64,000 nucleotides of DNA. It comes from Mycolicibacterium sp. CBMA 247 (GTDB lineage Bacteria; Actinomycetota; Actinomycetes; Mycobacteriales; Mycobacteriaceae). The number at the start of each line of letters is the position of its first letter. Within the stretch, counting starts at the first letter, position 1. The position numbers were made by a program, and so were the translations under genes. The DNA is taken from positions 1 through 64,000 of the forward strand of contig NZ_VTGX01000005.1 of assembly GCF_009729095.1 (NCBI RefSeq). Reading direction: 5' to 3'. Below are positions 43,958 to 52,559 of this stretch, one piece after another. Under the pieces are notes generated by a model. It did no database searches. It had not been told where the DNA came from and saw only the letters and a list, made by a program, of their open reading frames with translations.

Positions 43958-45535
43958 ATGAGCGACGACGTACAGACACCTTCCGGCATCCCGCTGGCGC
44001 CCGTCTATGGACCGGGCGACCGCGCGGTCGAGCCGCCTGCCCCGGGGGCCTACCCCTTCACCCGTGGCAACTTCGCTTCCGGCTACCGCGGGAAGACCTG
44101 GACCTTCCGGCAGTACTCGGGCTTCGGCACCGCCGAGGAATCCAACCGCCGCTACCGCTACCTGCTCGATCAGGGTGGAACGGGCCTGTCGGTGGCGTTG
44201 GACCTGCCCACCCAGTGCGGCTACGACTCCGATGACGAAGAGTACGGCGAAGAGGTCGGTCGCGTCGGCGTCGCGGTCGACACCCTGGCCGACGCCGAGA
44301 TCCTGTTCGAGGGCATCCCGCTGGACAAGATCAGCACCAGCTTCACCATCAACGGCACCGCGGCCATCCTGCTGGCCTTCTACGTCGCTGCCGCGGAGAA
44401 GAAGGGCGTGCCGCGCGAGAAGCTCACCGGCACCATCCAGAACGACATCCTCAAGGAATATGCGTCGCGCGGCACCTGGATCTGGCCGCCCGAGCCGTCG
44501 CTGCGGCTGATCGCCGACACCATCGAGTTCTGCGCGGCCGAGGTGCCCCGGTTCAACGCGATCTCGGTGGCCGGCGCGCACTTCCGCGATGCTGGTGCCA
44601 ACGCCGTGCAGGAGATGTCGTTCACCCTGGCCGACGGTGTCACCTATTGCGACACGGTCGTCGAGCGCGGTCGCATGACGATCGACAAGTTCGCCCCCCA
44701 GATCTCCTTCTTCTTCTACACCCACGGTGACTTCTTCGAAGAGATCGCCAAATACCGTGCCGGCCGGCGCCGTTGGGCCACGATCGTGCGGGAGCGCTAC
44801 GGTGCGACCACCGACAAGGCCTCGATGTTCCGGTTCGGCTGCGTGTCCGGCGGAGCCTCGTTGTACGCCCCGCAGGCGCAGAACAACCTGGTCCGGGTGG
44901 CCTATGAGGCGATGGCCTCCGTGCTCGGCGGGGTGCAGTCGATGTTCACCGCCGCCTGGGACGAGCCGTTCGCCCTGCCCAGTGAGGAGTCGGCGACGCT
45001 GGCCCTGCGAACTCAGCAGATCCTGGCCTACGAGACCGGCGTGACCAAGGTGGCCGATCCGCTCGGCGGGTCGTACTTCGTCGAGGCGCTCACCGATGCC
45101 ACCGAGGCCAAGATCATCGAGATCATGGACGATTTAGAGCGGCATGGCGGGATGGTGAGGTGCATCGAGGACGGCTACCTGCAGGGCCTGATCGCGGACG
45201 AGGCGTTCAAGATTCACCAGGAGACCGAATCCGGCGAGCGTCCGGTGGTCGGGGTGAACAAGTTCGTGGTCGACGAGCCGGCGCCCGAGATCGCGACCTA
45301 CGAGCTCGACGCCGACGGCCGTGATCTGCAACTCAAGCGACTCGCGAAGGTCAAGGCCGAGCGCGACCCGGCGCTGGTGGCCCAAACCCTGGCCGCGCTG
45401 AAGCGGTCCGCGGAAGGAACCGACAATCTGATGCACAACCTGATCGACTGTGCCAACGCGTATTGCACGGTGGGGGAGATGGTGTCGGCGCTCAAATCGG
45501 TGTGGGGCGAGTTCCAGCAGCCGGTGGTGTTCTGA
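43958..45535 (+). CDS. B12-dependent acyl-CoA mutase, large (substrate-binding) subunit
   Basis: A 525-aa mutase barrel of the methylmalonyl-CoA mutase superfamily without its B12 domain, which is the next gene. RQYSGFGTAEESN, GLSVALDLPTQCGYDSD and GTIQNDILKEY are family motifs. Tyr53 and Arg171 are spaced exactly (118) like Tyr89 and Arg207 of the P. shermanii methylmalonyl-CoA mutase, rather than the Phe/Gln pair of isobutyryl-CoA mutase. The position of Tyr243 is Ala207 here, next to the conserved His208. This suggests a carboxylated but differently shaped or larger substrate. Cluster genes include meaB. Confidence 0.9.
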   Translation: MSDDVQTPSGIPLAPVYGPGDRAVEPPAPGAYPFTRGNFASGYRGKTWTFRQYSGFGTAEESNRRYRYLLDQGGTGLSVALDLPTQCGYDSDDEEYGEEVGRVGVAVDTLADAEILFEGIPLDKISTSFTINGTAAILLAFYVAAAEKKGVPREKLTGTIQNDILKEYASRGTWIWPPEPSLRLIADTIEFCAAEVPRFNAISVAGAHFRDAGANAVQEMSFTLADGVTYCDTVVERGRMTIDKFAPQISFFFYTHGDFFEEIAKYRAGRRRWATIVRERYGATTDKASMFRFGCVSGGASLYAPQAQNNLVRVAYEAMASVLGGVQSMFTAAWDEPFALPSEESATLALRTQQILAYETGVTKVADPLGGSYFVEALTDATEAKIIEIMDDLERHGGMVRCIEDGYLQGLIADEAFKIHQETESGERPVVGVNKFVVDEPAPEIATYELDADGRDLQLKRLAKVKAERDPALVAQTLAALKRSAEGTDNLMHNLIDCANAYCTVGEMVSALKSVWGEFQQPVVF

Positions 45536-45537
45536 CA

Positions 45538-45936
45538 ATGGCAACTCGAGTTTTGGTCGCCAAGCCCGGTCTCGACGGTCACGACCGGGGCGCCAAGATC
45601 GTCGCGCGTACCCTGCGTGATGCCGGATTCGAGGTCATCTACACCGGCATCCGGCAGCGCATCGAAGACATCGTCTCGATCGCGCTGCAGGAAGACGTTG
45701 CACTGGTGGGCCTTTCGATCCTGTCCGGTGCGCATGTCGCGCTGACCACCCGCACCGTCGAGGCATTGCGGGCGGCCGATGCCGGTGACATCGCCGTCGT
45801 CGTCGGTGGCACCATCCCACAGTCCGATGTCCAGAAGCTCCTTGATGCCGGTGCGGCTGCGGTGTTCCCGACGGGAACCTCACTCGACACTCTGGTGACC
45901 GACGTTCGGGCCCTGACAGAAAAGGTTTCAGGCTGA
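45538..45936 (+). CDS. B12-dependent acyl-CoA mutase, small (cobalamin-binding) subunit
   Basis: A 132-aa Rossmann-type cobalamin domain. The lower axial His is in DGHDRGAKIV (DxHxxG motif), followed by GLSILSGAH and VVGGTIP, the other two cobalamin contacts. ATG 45538 lies two bases after the large-subunit stop, so the two are made together. Split mutases of this type include isobutyryl-CoA, 2-hydroxyisobutyryl-CoA and pivalyl-CoA mutases. Confidence 0.95.
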   Translation: MATRVLVAKPGLDGHDRGAKIVARTLRDAGFEVIYTGIRQRIEDIVSIALQEDVALVGLSILSGAHVALTTRTVEALRAADAGDIAVVVGGTIPQSDVQKLLDAGAAAVFPTGTSLDTLVTDVRALTEKVSG

Positions 45937-46892
45937 TGCGCCTTGGTGTGATGATCGGGGCCGAGCGCGGCGATATGGCCCGCAAGGTCTCCAAGCTGGT
46001 CTCCGATATCCAGTGGGCCGAATCGGCCGGGCTGGACAGCGCGTGGATGCCGCAGGTGCCCAACGACTTCGACTGCCTGACGATGGTGGCGCTGATGGCG
46101 GCGGACACCTCGCGCATCGAACTCGGTACCGCGGTGGTGCCGCTGCAGGCCCAGCACCCGATCGCGCTGGCCCGCCAGGCGCTTTCGGTGCACGCGATGT
46201 CTGGCGGCCGGCTGGCCCTGGGGGTCGGGCCGTCGCACCACTGGATCGTGCGCGATATGTTGGGCCTGCCCTACGAGAAGCCCGCTGCCTACACGCGTGA
46301 CTACCTGCAGGTGCTGAACACTGCGATCGCCGGGCCCGGACCGGTTGACGTGGAGAACGATTCATTCACCGTGCACAACCCGACCGTGCTCGGCGCCGAC
46401 ACCCCGATGCCGGTGCTGGTGTCCGCACTGGGCCCGGTGATGCTGCAGATCGCCGGCGAGTACGCCGACGGAACATCGCTGTGGATGGCCGATGAGAAGG
46501 CGATCGGCGAGCACATCGCTCCCAAGATCAACAAGGCCGCCGCGGAAGCGGGTAAGCCCGCGCCGCGCATCGTCGCCGGCATCCCGGTGACGCTGTGCGC
46601 CAACTCCGAGATCGAGGCCGCCAAGGAGCGGGCCAACCGCATCCTGGCCGAGGCCGAGACGTCGCCGAACTACCAGCGACTGCTCGACCGGGGTGAAGCC
46701 CGTAACGTCGGTGACCTGTGCGCGGCAGGCGACATGGAACAGATCCTGAAGCGGTTCAAGCAGTTCGCCGATGCCGGGGTGACGGATCTGTCGGTGCGGC
46801 TGTTGCCGATCGGTGAGAACCGCGACGAGTTGATCGCGTCGAAGTACCGGACGCGTGAGGTGATCGCCGAACTCGCGAAGGCGGTCCGGTGA
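45936..46892 (+). CDS. LLM-class F420-dependent oxidoreductase
   Basis: A 318-aa luciferase-like (beta/alpha)8 protein of the F420-dependent type common in mycobacteria. MRLGVMIGAERGD opens it; SGGRLALGVGPSHH and PVLVSALGPVMLQIAGEYADG are conserved segments of the group. It is translationally coupled to the B12 subunit (TGATG). It probably oxidises or reduces an intermediate of the same pathway. A hairpin element follows. Confidence 0.9.
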   Translation: MRLGVMIGAERGDMARKVSKLVSDIQWAESAGLDSAWMPQVPNDFDCLTMVALMAADTSRIELGTAVVPLQAQHPIALARQALSVHAMSGGRLALGVGPSHHWIVRDMLGLPYEKPAAYTRDYLQVLNTAIAGPGPVDVENDSFTVHNPTVLGADTPMPVLVSALGPVMLQIAGEYADGTSLWMADEKAIGEHIAPKINKAAAEAGKPAPRIVAGIPVTLCANSEIEAAKERANRILAEAETSPNYQRLLDRGEARNVGDLCAAGDMEQILKRFKQFADAGVTDLSVRLLPIGENRDELIASKYRTREVIAELAKAVR

Positions 46893-46900
46893 AAGCCCCC

Positions 46901-46963
46901 CGCCGAAACTACGCTTTCTGCCGCGATTTCGGCCTGATCGCACCAAAACCCGTAGTCTCGGCG
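46901..46963. repeat. Intergenic inverted-repeat element directly before caiB
   Basis: CGCCGAAACTACG (46901-46913) pairs with CGTAGTCTCGGCG (46951-46963) at 12 of 13 positions. TTTCTG (46915-46920) is matched by CAGAAA (46964-46969). The interior CCGCGATTTC (46921-46930) is the reverse complement of the core 10-mer in the element at 40877. The following ATG (46969) overlaps the last base, leaving no Shine-Dalgarno sequence. Confidence 0.78.
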
Positions 46964-46968
46964 CAGAA

Positions 46969-48036
46969 ATGACGGGGCCGCTGGCGGGTATCCGCGTCAT
47001 CGAGGTCGGTGTCATGCTGGCCGGCCCCTACGCCACCATGATGCTGGCCGACCTTGGCGCTGAGGTGATCAAGGTCGAACCGCCGGGCGGGGAGATCTCG
47101 CGTCAGGTCGGCGATAGCTATTTCGCCAGCCTGAACCGAGGCAAGCGCAGCATCTGCCTAGACCTTGCCACGGAGGCTGGACAGGCGAAACTCGGTGAGC
47201 TGGTGTCTGATTCGCATGCGCTGCTGGTGAACATGAAGCCGTCGGTGATCCGCAGGCTGGGCCTCACCTATGAATCGCTGTCCCGCTTCAATCCCAAGAT
47301 CGTCTGTGTCGCGATGACGGGATTCGGGCTGGACGGGGGAGACGACCCGGCCTTCGATTACGTCATCCAGGCCGCCACCGGGGTGGCCGCGATGACCGGT
47401 GATCCCGACGGCCCGCCCACGCTGCCGGGCTACTCCTCGGCGGATAACTCGACCGGGCTGACCGCTGCACTGGGCCTGCTGGCGATGGTCGTCTCGGGCA
47501 AGGGCGGCCAGGTGGATGTCTCGTTGCGTGATGTCATGCTCTCGCAGCTGAATTACCGTGCGTCGGCATATCTCAACGACGGTGCCGAGCCGCACCGACA
47601 TCCGTTCGGCGCGCATTCCTATTACGTACCCGCGCAGCTGTTCCCGACCGCCGATGGCTATCTGGCATTGTTCATCACTCACGACGGCTTCTGGAAGTCG
47701 TTCGCCGGTGAGGCCGGGGTCGAGGGTTTCGAGACCATGGCCGAGCGGGCCGCCCGGCGAAATGAGGTCCTCGACGTGGTGGCCACCGCGCTGGCGACCG
47801 ATACCGCCGCGGGCTGGGAGGCACGGCTCAAGCCGCTGGGGATTCCGGCGGCCGCGGTGCGTACCCTGCCGCAGGCACTGACCGCGACACCCGAGATGCT
47901 GGTCACCGCAGGGGATTTCCGGTTGGTGGGTAGTCCGGTGCGCGTCGCTGGTTACACGCCGGACTATCGGCCCGCGCCGGCGTTCGATGAGTACGCTGCC
48001 GGACGGACCGAAGCGCCGGCCCAGGCTCCGTCGTAA
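46969..48036 (+). CDS. CaiB/BaiF family (class III) CoA-transferase
   Basis: A 355-aa enzyme that moves CoA between acids. GIRVIEVGVMLAGPYATMMLADLGAEVIK is the family N-terminus, given here only as its position at residues 6-34, and the catalytic Asp is probably in GYSSADNSTG. It is also similar to alpha-methylacyl-CoA racemases, which share the fold; YFASLNRGKRS favours either. Fourth gene of the mutase operon. The ATG at 46969 follows the hairpin element with no clear ribosome-binding site. Confidence 0.9.
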   Translation: MTGPLAGIRVIEVGVMLAGPYATMMLADLGAEVIKVEPPGGEISRQVGDSYFASLNRGKRSICLDLATEAGQAKLGELVSDSHALLVNMKPSVIRRLGLTYESLSRFNPKIVCVAMTGFGLDGGDDPAFDYVIQAATGVAAMTGDPDGPPTLPGYSSADNSTGLTAALGLLAMVVSGKGGQVDVSLRDVMLSQLNYRASAYLNDGAEPHRHPFGAHSYYVPAQLFPTADGYLALFITHDGFWKSFAGEAGVEGFETMAERAARRNEVLDVVATALATDTAAGWEARLKPLGIPAAAVRTLPQALTATPEMLVTAGDFRLVGSPVRVAGYTPDYRPAPAFDEYAAGRTEAPAQAPS

Positions 48037-48041
48037 CCAGT

Positions 48042-48353
48042 TCAATCCTCGTCGTAGGAGACCGTCACCGAATCGCAGTCCGGGACGGCCTGGCAGGTCA
48101 GCACGTACCCGTCGGCCACCTCGTCGTCGTCGAGCGCATCGTTGACCCGCATGGTGGCGGTGCCCTCGAGCAGCTTGGCCATGCAGGTACCGCAGTTGCC
48201 GGCCTCGCATGAGAACGGCGGCGTCATACCGGCCCGGCGCGCGCTCTCCAGCAGGGTTTCGCCCTGCCTGCGCGGCACGGACAACTGCTCGCGGTCGAAC
48301 ACGATCGTGACCTTGCCGTCCGCTTCGCTGCCGGCCATCGGTTCTGCGGTCAT
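48042..48353 (-). CDS. [2Fe-2S] ferredoxin
   Basis: A 103-aa plant-type ferredoxin domain. Cluster ligands are in FSCEAGNCGTCMAKL with a fourth Cys in YVLTCQAV. ATG 48353 was chosen because GGGGAG lies just upstream; a longer frame to 48398 would run through the operator palindrome. It is divergent from an acyl-CoA ligase and shares the operator at 48388. Likely electron donor to an oxygenase or dehydrogenase of this cluster, or to the P450; the partner is unknown. Confidence 0.93.
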   Translation of the reverse strand: MTAEPMAGSEADGKVTIVFDREQLSVPRRQGETLLESARRAGMTPPFSCEAGNCGTCMAKLLEGTATMRVNDALDDDEVADGYVLTCQAVPDCDSVTVSYDED

Positions 48354-48387
48354 GTAACTCCCCTGTGCACGTACGTTCTGATATGAA

Positions 48388-48402
48388 GAGAATACCATTC
48401 TC
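48388..48402. promoter_or_regulatory. Palindromic operator between ferredoxin and acyl-CoA ligase
   Basis: GAGAATACCATTCTC is a perfect 6-3-6 inverted repeat. The same palindrome, differing only in the spacer, lies at 54203 and 59339. It is placed between divergent genes of the catabolic cluster. A related but degenerate GATAGTATCCTCTC follows at 48409-48422. Confidence 0.8.
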
Positions 48403-48484
48403 CATTAATGATAGTATCCTCTCAACCCGGCTGAAGTGCGCGCCGGGACTCACTCGGCAGCGGTTCGCGGAAAGGTCAAGCGAT

Positions 48485-49885
48485 GTGCCAGCGGGGTCGA
48501 ACTCGGTGACTGCCACCGATACCGGCACCGTGCTCGCGTTCGACGACCGTGAGTACACCCTGGCCGAACTCGACGCGCTGACCAGCGGGATGGCCACCGC
48601 GCTGGAGCACCGTGGCGTTCGCCCCGGTGACCGGGTGGCGATCATGTCATCCAACCGGCCCGAGTTCGTCGTGGCGCTACGGGCGATCTGGGGCCTGGGA
48701 GCGGTGGCCGTACTGGTCAGCCCGGCCTGGAAGACCGCCGAGGTGGCTCATGTCCTGGCTCTCACCGAGCCGAGTCATGCGGTGGGAGATCACGACGTGC
48801 TGGCATCGCAGATGTCGATGCTGCATCTGGATGACCCGATCACCCCGGGCCGCCGGCGGTTCGACCCGCCTGACCCGGACGGCGACGCGTTGTTCGTCTT
48901 CAGCTCGGGAACCACCGGCCTGCCCAAGGCGGTCCGGCATACCCATCGCGGGTTCGCGGCGGCCATCGACCATTGGCGCGACGCGCTGGGCTTCACCCAC
49001 ACCGATCGCATGCAGATCATGACGCCGCCGTCGCACATCCTGGGGTTGCTCAACATCGCCATGGTGCTCGACACCGGCGCCTGGATGCGGCTGCATCGCC
49101 GCTTCGACATCGACACCATGCTCCGCCACATCGAATCCGACCGGATCACGATCGAAATGGCCGTGGCGCCAATTGCTTTGGCGTTAGCGGCGCATCCCGA
49201 TCTGGGTCGCTACGATCTGTCCTCGCTGCGTTACGTGATGTGGTGTGCCACCCCGGTGACCTGCGCCGTCGCCGAGACCGTCGCCGAGCGTGCCGGGGTG
49301 CGGTGGCTGACCGCATATGGCACCACCGAACTTCCGGTGATCGCGTGCAATCCAGTCGACGCCACGCACATCGACACCGTCGGCACCCCGGTGCGCGGGG
49401 TCGACGTACGCATCGGCGACGACGGCGAGATCCAGGTGAAGTCGGACTCGGTGATGGCCGGTTACCTGCCGTCCGACGCCACTGCGGGCGCGTTCTGCGA
49501 CGGCTGGTACCGCACCGGTGACATCGGCTACCTCGATGACGACGGATACCTGCGCATCACCGACCGGTCCAAGGAAATGGTCAAGGTCCGCGGTTTCCAG
49601 GTGGCGCCGGCCGAGATCGAGGCCGTGCTGCACGGGCATCCGGCGGTCAGCGACTGTGCGGTGTACGGCGTGGCCGATGCGGCCGACGGAGAGGTCGTGG
49701 TGGCCGCCGTGGCGACAAGTTCTGCGGTGTCGGCCGAGGAACTCATCGACCTTGTCGGTGAGCGGCTGGCCTCGTACAAGCGGCCCAGCCGCGTGGAGTT
49801 CGTAACCGAGATACCCCGGTTACCTTCCGGAAAGGTATTGCGACGAGTGCTGAAGGAGCGGCATGGACGTTCGTCTGACGTCTGA
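48485..49885 (+). CDS. Acyl-CoA synthetase (AMP-forming)
   Basis: A 466-aa class I adenylate-forming enzyme. The P-loop is VFSSGTTGLPKAVRHTHRG, followed by AYGTTELPV, the hinge DRSKEMVKVRGFQVAPAEIE and PSGKVLRR with the catalytic Lys. The start is uncertain; GTG 48485 was chosen because GGAAAGG lies nine bases upstream, and GTG 48506 is possible. The frame further upstream crosses the operator. It overlaps the next gene by 23 bases and starts the operon ligase, two acyl-CoA dehydrogenases, hydratase. Confidence 0.88.
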   Translation: MPAGSNSVTATDTGTVLAFDDREYTLAELDALTSGMATALEHRGVRPGDRVAIMSSNRPEFVVALRAIWGLGAVAVLVSPAWKTAEVAHVLALTEPSHAVGDHDVLASQMSMLHLDDPITPGRRRFDPPDPDGDALFVFSSGTTGLPKAVRHTHRGFAAAIDHWRDALGFTHTDRMQIMTPPSHILGLLNIAMVLDTGAWMRLHRRFDIDTMLRHIESDRITIEMAVAPIALALAAHPDLGRYDLSSLRYVMWCATPVTCAVAETVAERAGVRWLTAYGTTELPVIACNPVDATHIDTVGTPVRGVDVRIGDDGEIQVKSDSVMAGYLPSDATAGAFCDGWYRTGDIGYLDDDGYLRITDRSKEMVKVRGFQVAPAEIEAVLHGHPAVSDCAVYGVADAADGEVVVAAVATSSAVSAEELIDLVGERLASYKRPSRVEFVTEIPRLPSGKVLRRVLKERHGRSSDV

Positions 49886-50693
49886 ACAGCAGCAGCTGCG
49901 AGAGGCCGCAGCGAAACTGGCCGACGGCCTCGGACCCGGTGCGGTCCAGGAATTGTCGGATGAGGGCCGGAGATCCCGGTTGGAAAACACGGTGGCCGCG
50001 ACCGAGTGGCGCACCCTGCGTTCCGATGGGGCCTCCGGCGTAGAGGTGGCGATCATCGCCGAGGAGTTCGCGCGCGGTCTGGTCGACGTGCCCTTCCTGG
50101 GGCCGGTACTCGCCGACGACTTGGCCCGTCGGCTCGGTCGTGAGGTGAAGGCCGGCACCGAGGAAGGAGCTACGGCCGGTGTGGATCTCACCCGCAGCAC
50201 GGTGGGCGTGGTCGAGTCGCCGGCCGAGCTAGGTGAGCTGTCGAGCGAGGACGCCTTGCGGTGGAAGGCGCTGGCGCTGGCAGCGACGAGCGCCGATCTG
50301 GTCGGTGCCGCCCGGGGTGCGCATGCGCTGGCCGTCGACTACGCGAAAGTCCGTGAGCAGTACGGCTCGACGATCGGCTCGTATCAGGCCGTCGCGCACC
50401 TGCTGGCCGAGGGGCTGGCGCTGATCGAGGGTTCGATCAGCGTGCTACGTCACGCGGCATGGGCCGTTGACGAGCTGCCGGCGGAGGAGGCCGTGCGGGC
50501 CGGGAAGATCGCCAAGGTCTACTGCGCCCGTGCTGCGCGCACCGTGTGCGAGACCGCGATCCAGGTGCACGGCGGCATCGGAAACACCTGGGAATGCCTG
50601 GCGCACGTGTATCTGCGCCGGGTTCTGGTGGCCACCGAGTTGTGGCCCGTCAAGCTAGAGGACTTGGAGGTCACTGATCTTGGACTTTCGTGA
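49863..50693 (+). CDS. Acyl-CoA dehydrogenase, short subunit
   Basis: A 276-aa member of the acyl-CoA dehydrogenase family, about 100 residues shorter than usual. The C-terminal half (KVREQYGSTIGSYQAVAHLLAE, QVHGGIGNTWECLAHVYLRR) is clear, but the N-terminal and middle domains are shortened. Such short forms pair with a full-length neighbour as heteromeric dehydrogenases in mycobacterial steroid catabolism (ChsE type). It overlaps the next dehydrogenase by 14 bases. RBS GAAGGAG precedes ATG 49863. Confidence 0.9.
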   Translation: MDVRLTSEQQQLREAAAKLADGLGPGAVQELSDEGRRSRLENTVAATEWRTLRSDGASGVEVAIIAEEFARGLVDVPFLGPVLADDLARRLGREVKAGTEEGATAGVDLTRSTVGVVESPAELGELSSEDALRWKALALAATSADLVGAARGAHALAVDYAKVREQYGSTIGSYQAVAHLLAEGLALIEGSISVLRHAAWAVDELPAEEAVRAGKIAKVYCARAARTVCETAIQVHGGIGNTWECLAHVYLRRVLVATELWPVKLEDLEVTDLGLS

Positions 50694-51783
50694 TTCACCA
50701 GAGGAAGCTGCCTTCCGGGACCGGCTGCGGGCCTGGCTGGCGGACAACGCCGCGTCGTTCAAAGCGTCCGGCGACGATTACTGGGCCCGGATGGGGGAGT
50801 GGCATCAGGCCCTCTATGCCGCAGGCTTTTTCGGTACGTCATGGCCCAAGGAGTTCGGTGGCCAGGACCTGGCGCCGGTCTATGACGTCATCGTCGATGA
50901 GGAGCTGGCCCGGGCCGGTGCCCCGCCGCGGCCGAGCCTCGGCTACCTGGTGGTGGGCCTCGGGCACCATGGCAGCAAGGAACTACAGCAGCGGTTCCTG
51001 CCGGGGATGATCAACGGCACCGAGCGCTGGTGCCAAGGATTTTCGGAGCCGGGTGCCGGCTCGGATCTGGCCTCGTTGACGACCACCGCGACCCGTGACG
51101 GCGACAACTACGTCATCAACGGGCACAAGATCTGGACCAGCTACTCCGATGTGGCGGACTGGTGCCTGGTGCTGGCCCGCACGGAGAAAGACGGAGCACG
51201 CCGCCTCCCCAAACATAAGGGCATCTCGGCATTCATCGTCTCGATGCACCAGGACAGCATCGAGCAGCGTCCGCTGCAGATGATCAACGGTGTCACCACT
51301 GAATTCGGCCAGGTGGCCTTCGACGGTGCGGTGGTGCCGGCTTCGCACATGGTCGGTGAGCCGGGCGACGGTTGGCGTCTTGCCATGACGGTGGTAAGCC
51401 ATGAGCGCGAACCGTCGACCCTGGGATATTCGGCGCGCTACGGAAAGCTGGTGCGCGAGATGGCCGCTCGCATCGGTGACGGCAAGACGCCGGAGGATCT
51501 GGCCTGGGCCGGGGTGCAGGCCGAGATGTTGCGTCTGCATGTGCGCCGGCGGCTGTCCGAACAGCTCGATGGAATCAACCACGGGCCGCAGGGCTCGCTG
51601 GACAAGCTGCTGATGACTTGGGTCGAGCAGTCCGTCGGGCATGCTGCGCTCGCGGTGACCGGAACCACGGATCCCGAGCTGCTCAGTACCTATCTGTACA
51701 GCCGGGCGCAGAGCGTCATGGGCGGTACGTCGCAGATCCAGAAGAACATCATCGCTTCTCGAATCCTCGGACTGGGGGTCTAA
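50680..51783 (+). CDS. Acyl-CoA dehydrogenase, long subunit
   Basis: A 367-aa flavoprotein dehydrogenase. WCQGFSEPGAGSDLASL is the FAD/substrate motif, followed by INGHKIWTSYSDVADW, and the C-terminus has SVMGGTSQIQKNIIASRILG. The start TTG 50680 is preceded by GGAGG (50666-50670) within the end of the previous gene. With its neighbour it probably forms an alpha2beta2 enzyme introducing a double bond into an acyl-CoA. Confidence 0.92.
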   Translation: MDFRDSPEEAAFRDRLRAWLADNAASFKASGDDYWARMGEWHQALYAAGFFGTSWPKEFGGQDLAPVYDVIVDEELARAGAPPRPSLGYLVVGLGHHGSKELQQRFLPGMINGTERWCQGFSEPGAGSDLASLTTTATRDGDNYVINGHKIWTSYSDVADWCLVLARTEKDGARRLPKHKGISAFIVSMHQDSIEQRPLQMINGVTTEFGQVAFDGAVVPASHMVGEPGDGWRLAMTVVSHEREPSTLGYSARYGKLVREMAARIGDGKTPEDLAWAGVQAEMLRLHVRRRLSEQLDGINHGPQGSLDKLLMTWVEQSVGHAALAVTGTTDPELLSTYLYSRAQSVMGGTSQIQKNIIASRILGLGV

Positions 51784-51787
51784 CCAA

Positions 51788-52552
51788 ATGTACGGAATGC
51801 CAGACGAAATCGATGTCAAGGCCGACGGCGGGCTGCGCATCATCACACTGAACCGCCCCGATGCGCTCAACGCGGTCAACGACAACTTGCATGTCGGGCT
51901 TGCGCGGCTGTGGGAAGCGCTCAACGAGGACGCCGACGCGCGTGCGGCGGTGATCACCGGTGCCGGACGGGCGTTTTCAGCGGGCGGCGACTTCAACTAC
52001 CTCGACGAGCTGCGACGCGACGAGGCCTTGCGTCAGAAGACGATCAAGCACGGACGTGACCTCGTCATCGGCATGGTGCGCTGCCGCATCCCGGTCGTGG
52101 CCGCGGTGAACGGCCCGGCGGTCGGCCTGGGCTGCAGCCTGGCCGCGCTGTCCGATGTGGTCTATATGGCCGAGAACGCACACTTCGCCGATCCGCACGT
52201 GCAGATCGGTCTGGTGGCTGCCGACGGCGGCCCGCTGGTGTGGGGTTCGCAGATCAGCTTGTTGCAGGCCAAGGAGTTTGCCCTGACCGGGGTGCGGATC
52301 AAGGCCCAGCGGGCAGTGGAACTCGGCCTGGCCAATCATGTTGTGGAGGACCCACTGGCCGAGGCGATCGCGTGCGCCAAGAAGCTCATGGATCTGCCCA
52401 AGCAGGCGGTCGAGGCCACCAAGCGGCTGATGAACATTCAGTTGGAGCAGCAGGTGATGGCGTCGCTGGATTACGCCAATCTCGCCGAGTACGTGTCGTT
52501 CGGCACCGCTGATTTCAACCGGATCGTGGACGGCCTGATCGCCAAGAACTGA
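51788..52552 (+). CDS. Enoyl-CoA hydratase/isomerase family protein
   Basis: A 254-aa crotonase-fold protein. The oxyanion-hole segments are ITGAGRAFSAGGDF and NGPAVGLGCSLAALSD, and ADPHVQIGLVAADGG marks the active-site helix. It probably hydrates the product of the adjacent dehydrogenases, but crotonases also include hydrolases and lyases. It starts four bases after the dehydrogenase stop and is the last gene of the operon. Confidence 0.9.
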   Translation: MYGMPDEIDVKADGGLRIITLNRPDALNAVNDNLHVGLARLWEALNEDADARAAVITGAGRAFSAGGDFNYLDELRRDEALRQKTIKHGRDLVIGMVRCRIPVVAAVNGPAVGLGCSLAALSDVVYMAENAHFADPHVQIGLVAADGGPLVWGSQISLLQAKEFALTGVRIKAQRAVELGLANHVVEDPLAEAIACAKKLMDLPKQAVEATKRLMNIQLEQQVMASLDYANLAEYVSFGTADFNRIVDGLIAKN

Positions 52553-52559
52553 TCACCAA

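Noticed and set aside
43798..44235. A + strand frame starting between the duplicated promoter repeats, possible leader peptide
   Set aside because: It has no ribosome-binding site, runs out of frame through the mutase gene and looks like random translation.
43958..45535. Naming the mutase isobutyryl-CoA mutase (icmA)
   Set aside because: The substrate-contacting positions read Tyr/Arg, not the Phe/Gln of isobutyryl-CoA mutase.
47158..48654. A 498-codon open frame on the - strand over caiB and the ferredoxin
   Set aside because: Antisense to caiB and out of frame with the ferredoxin, both of which have clear motifs.
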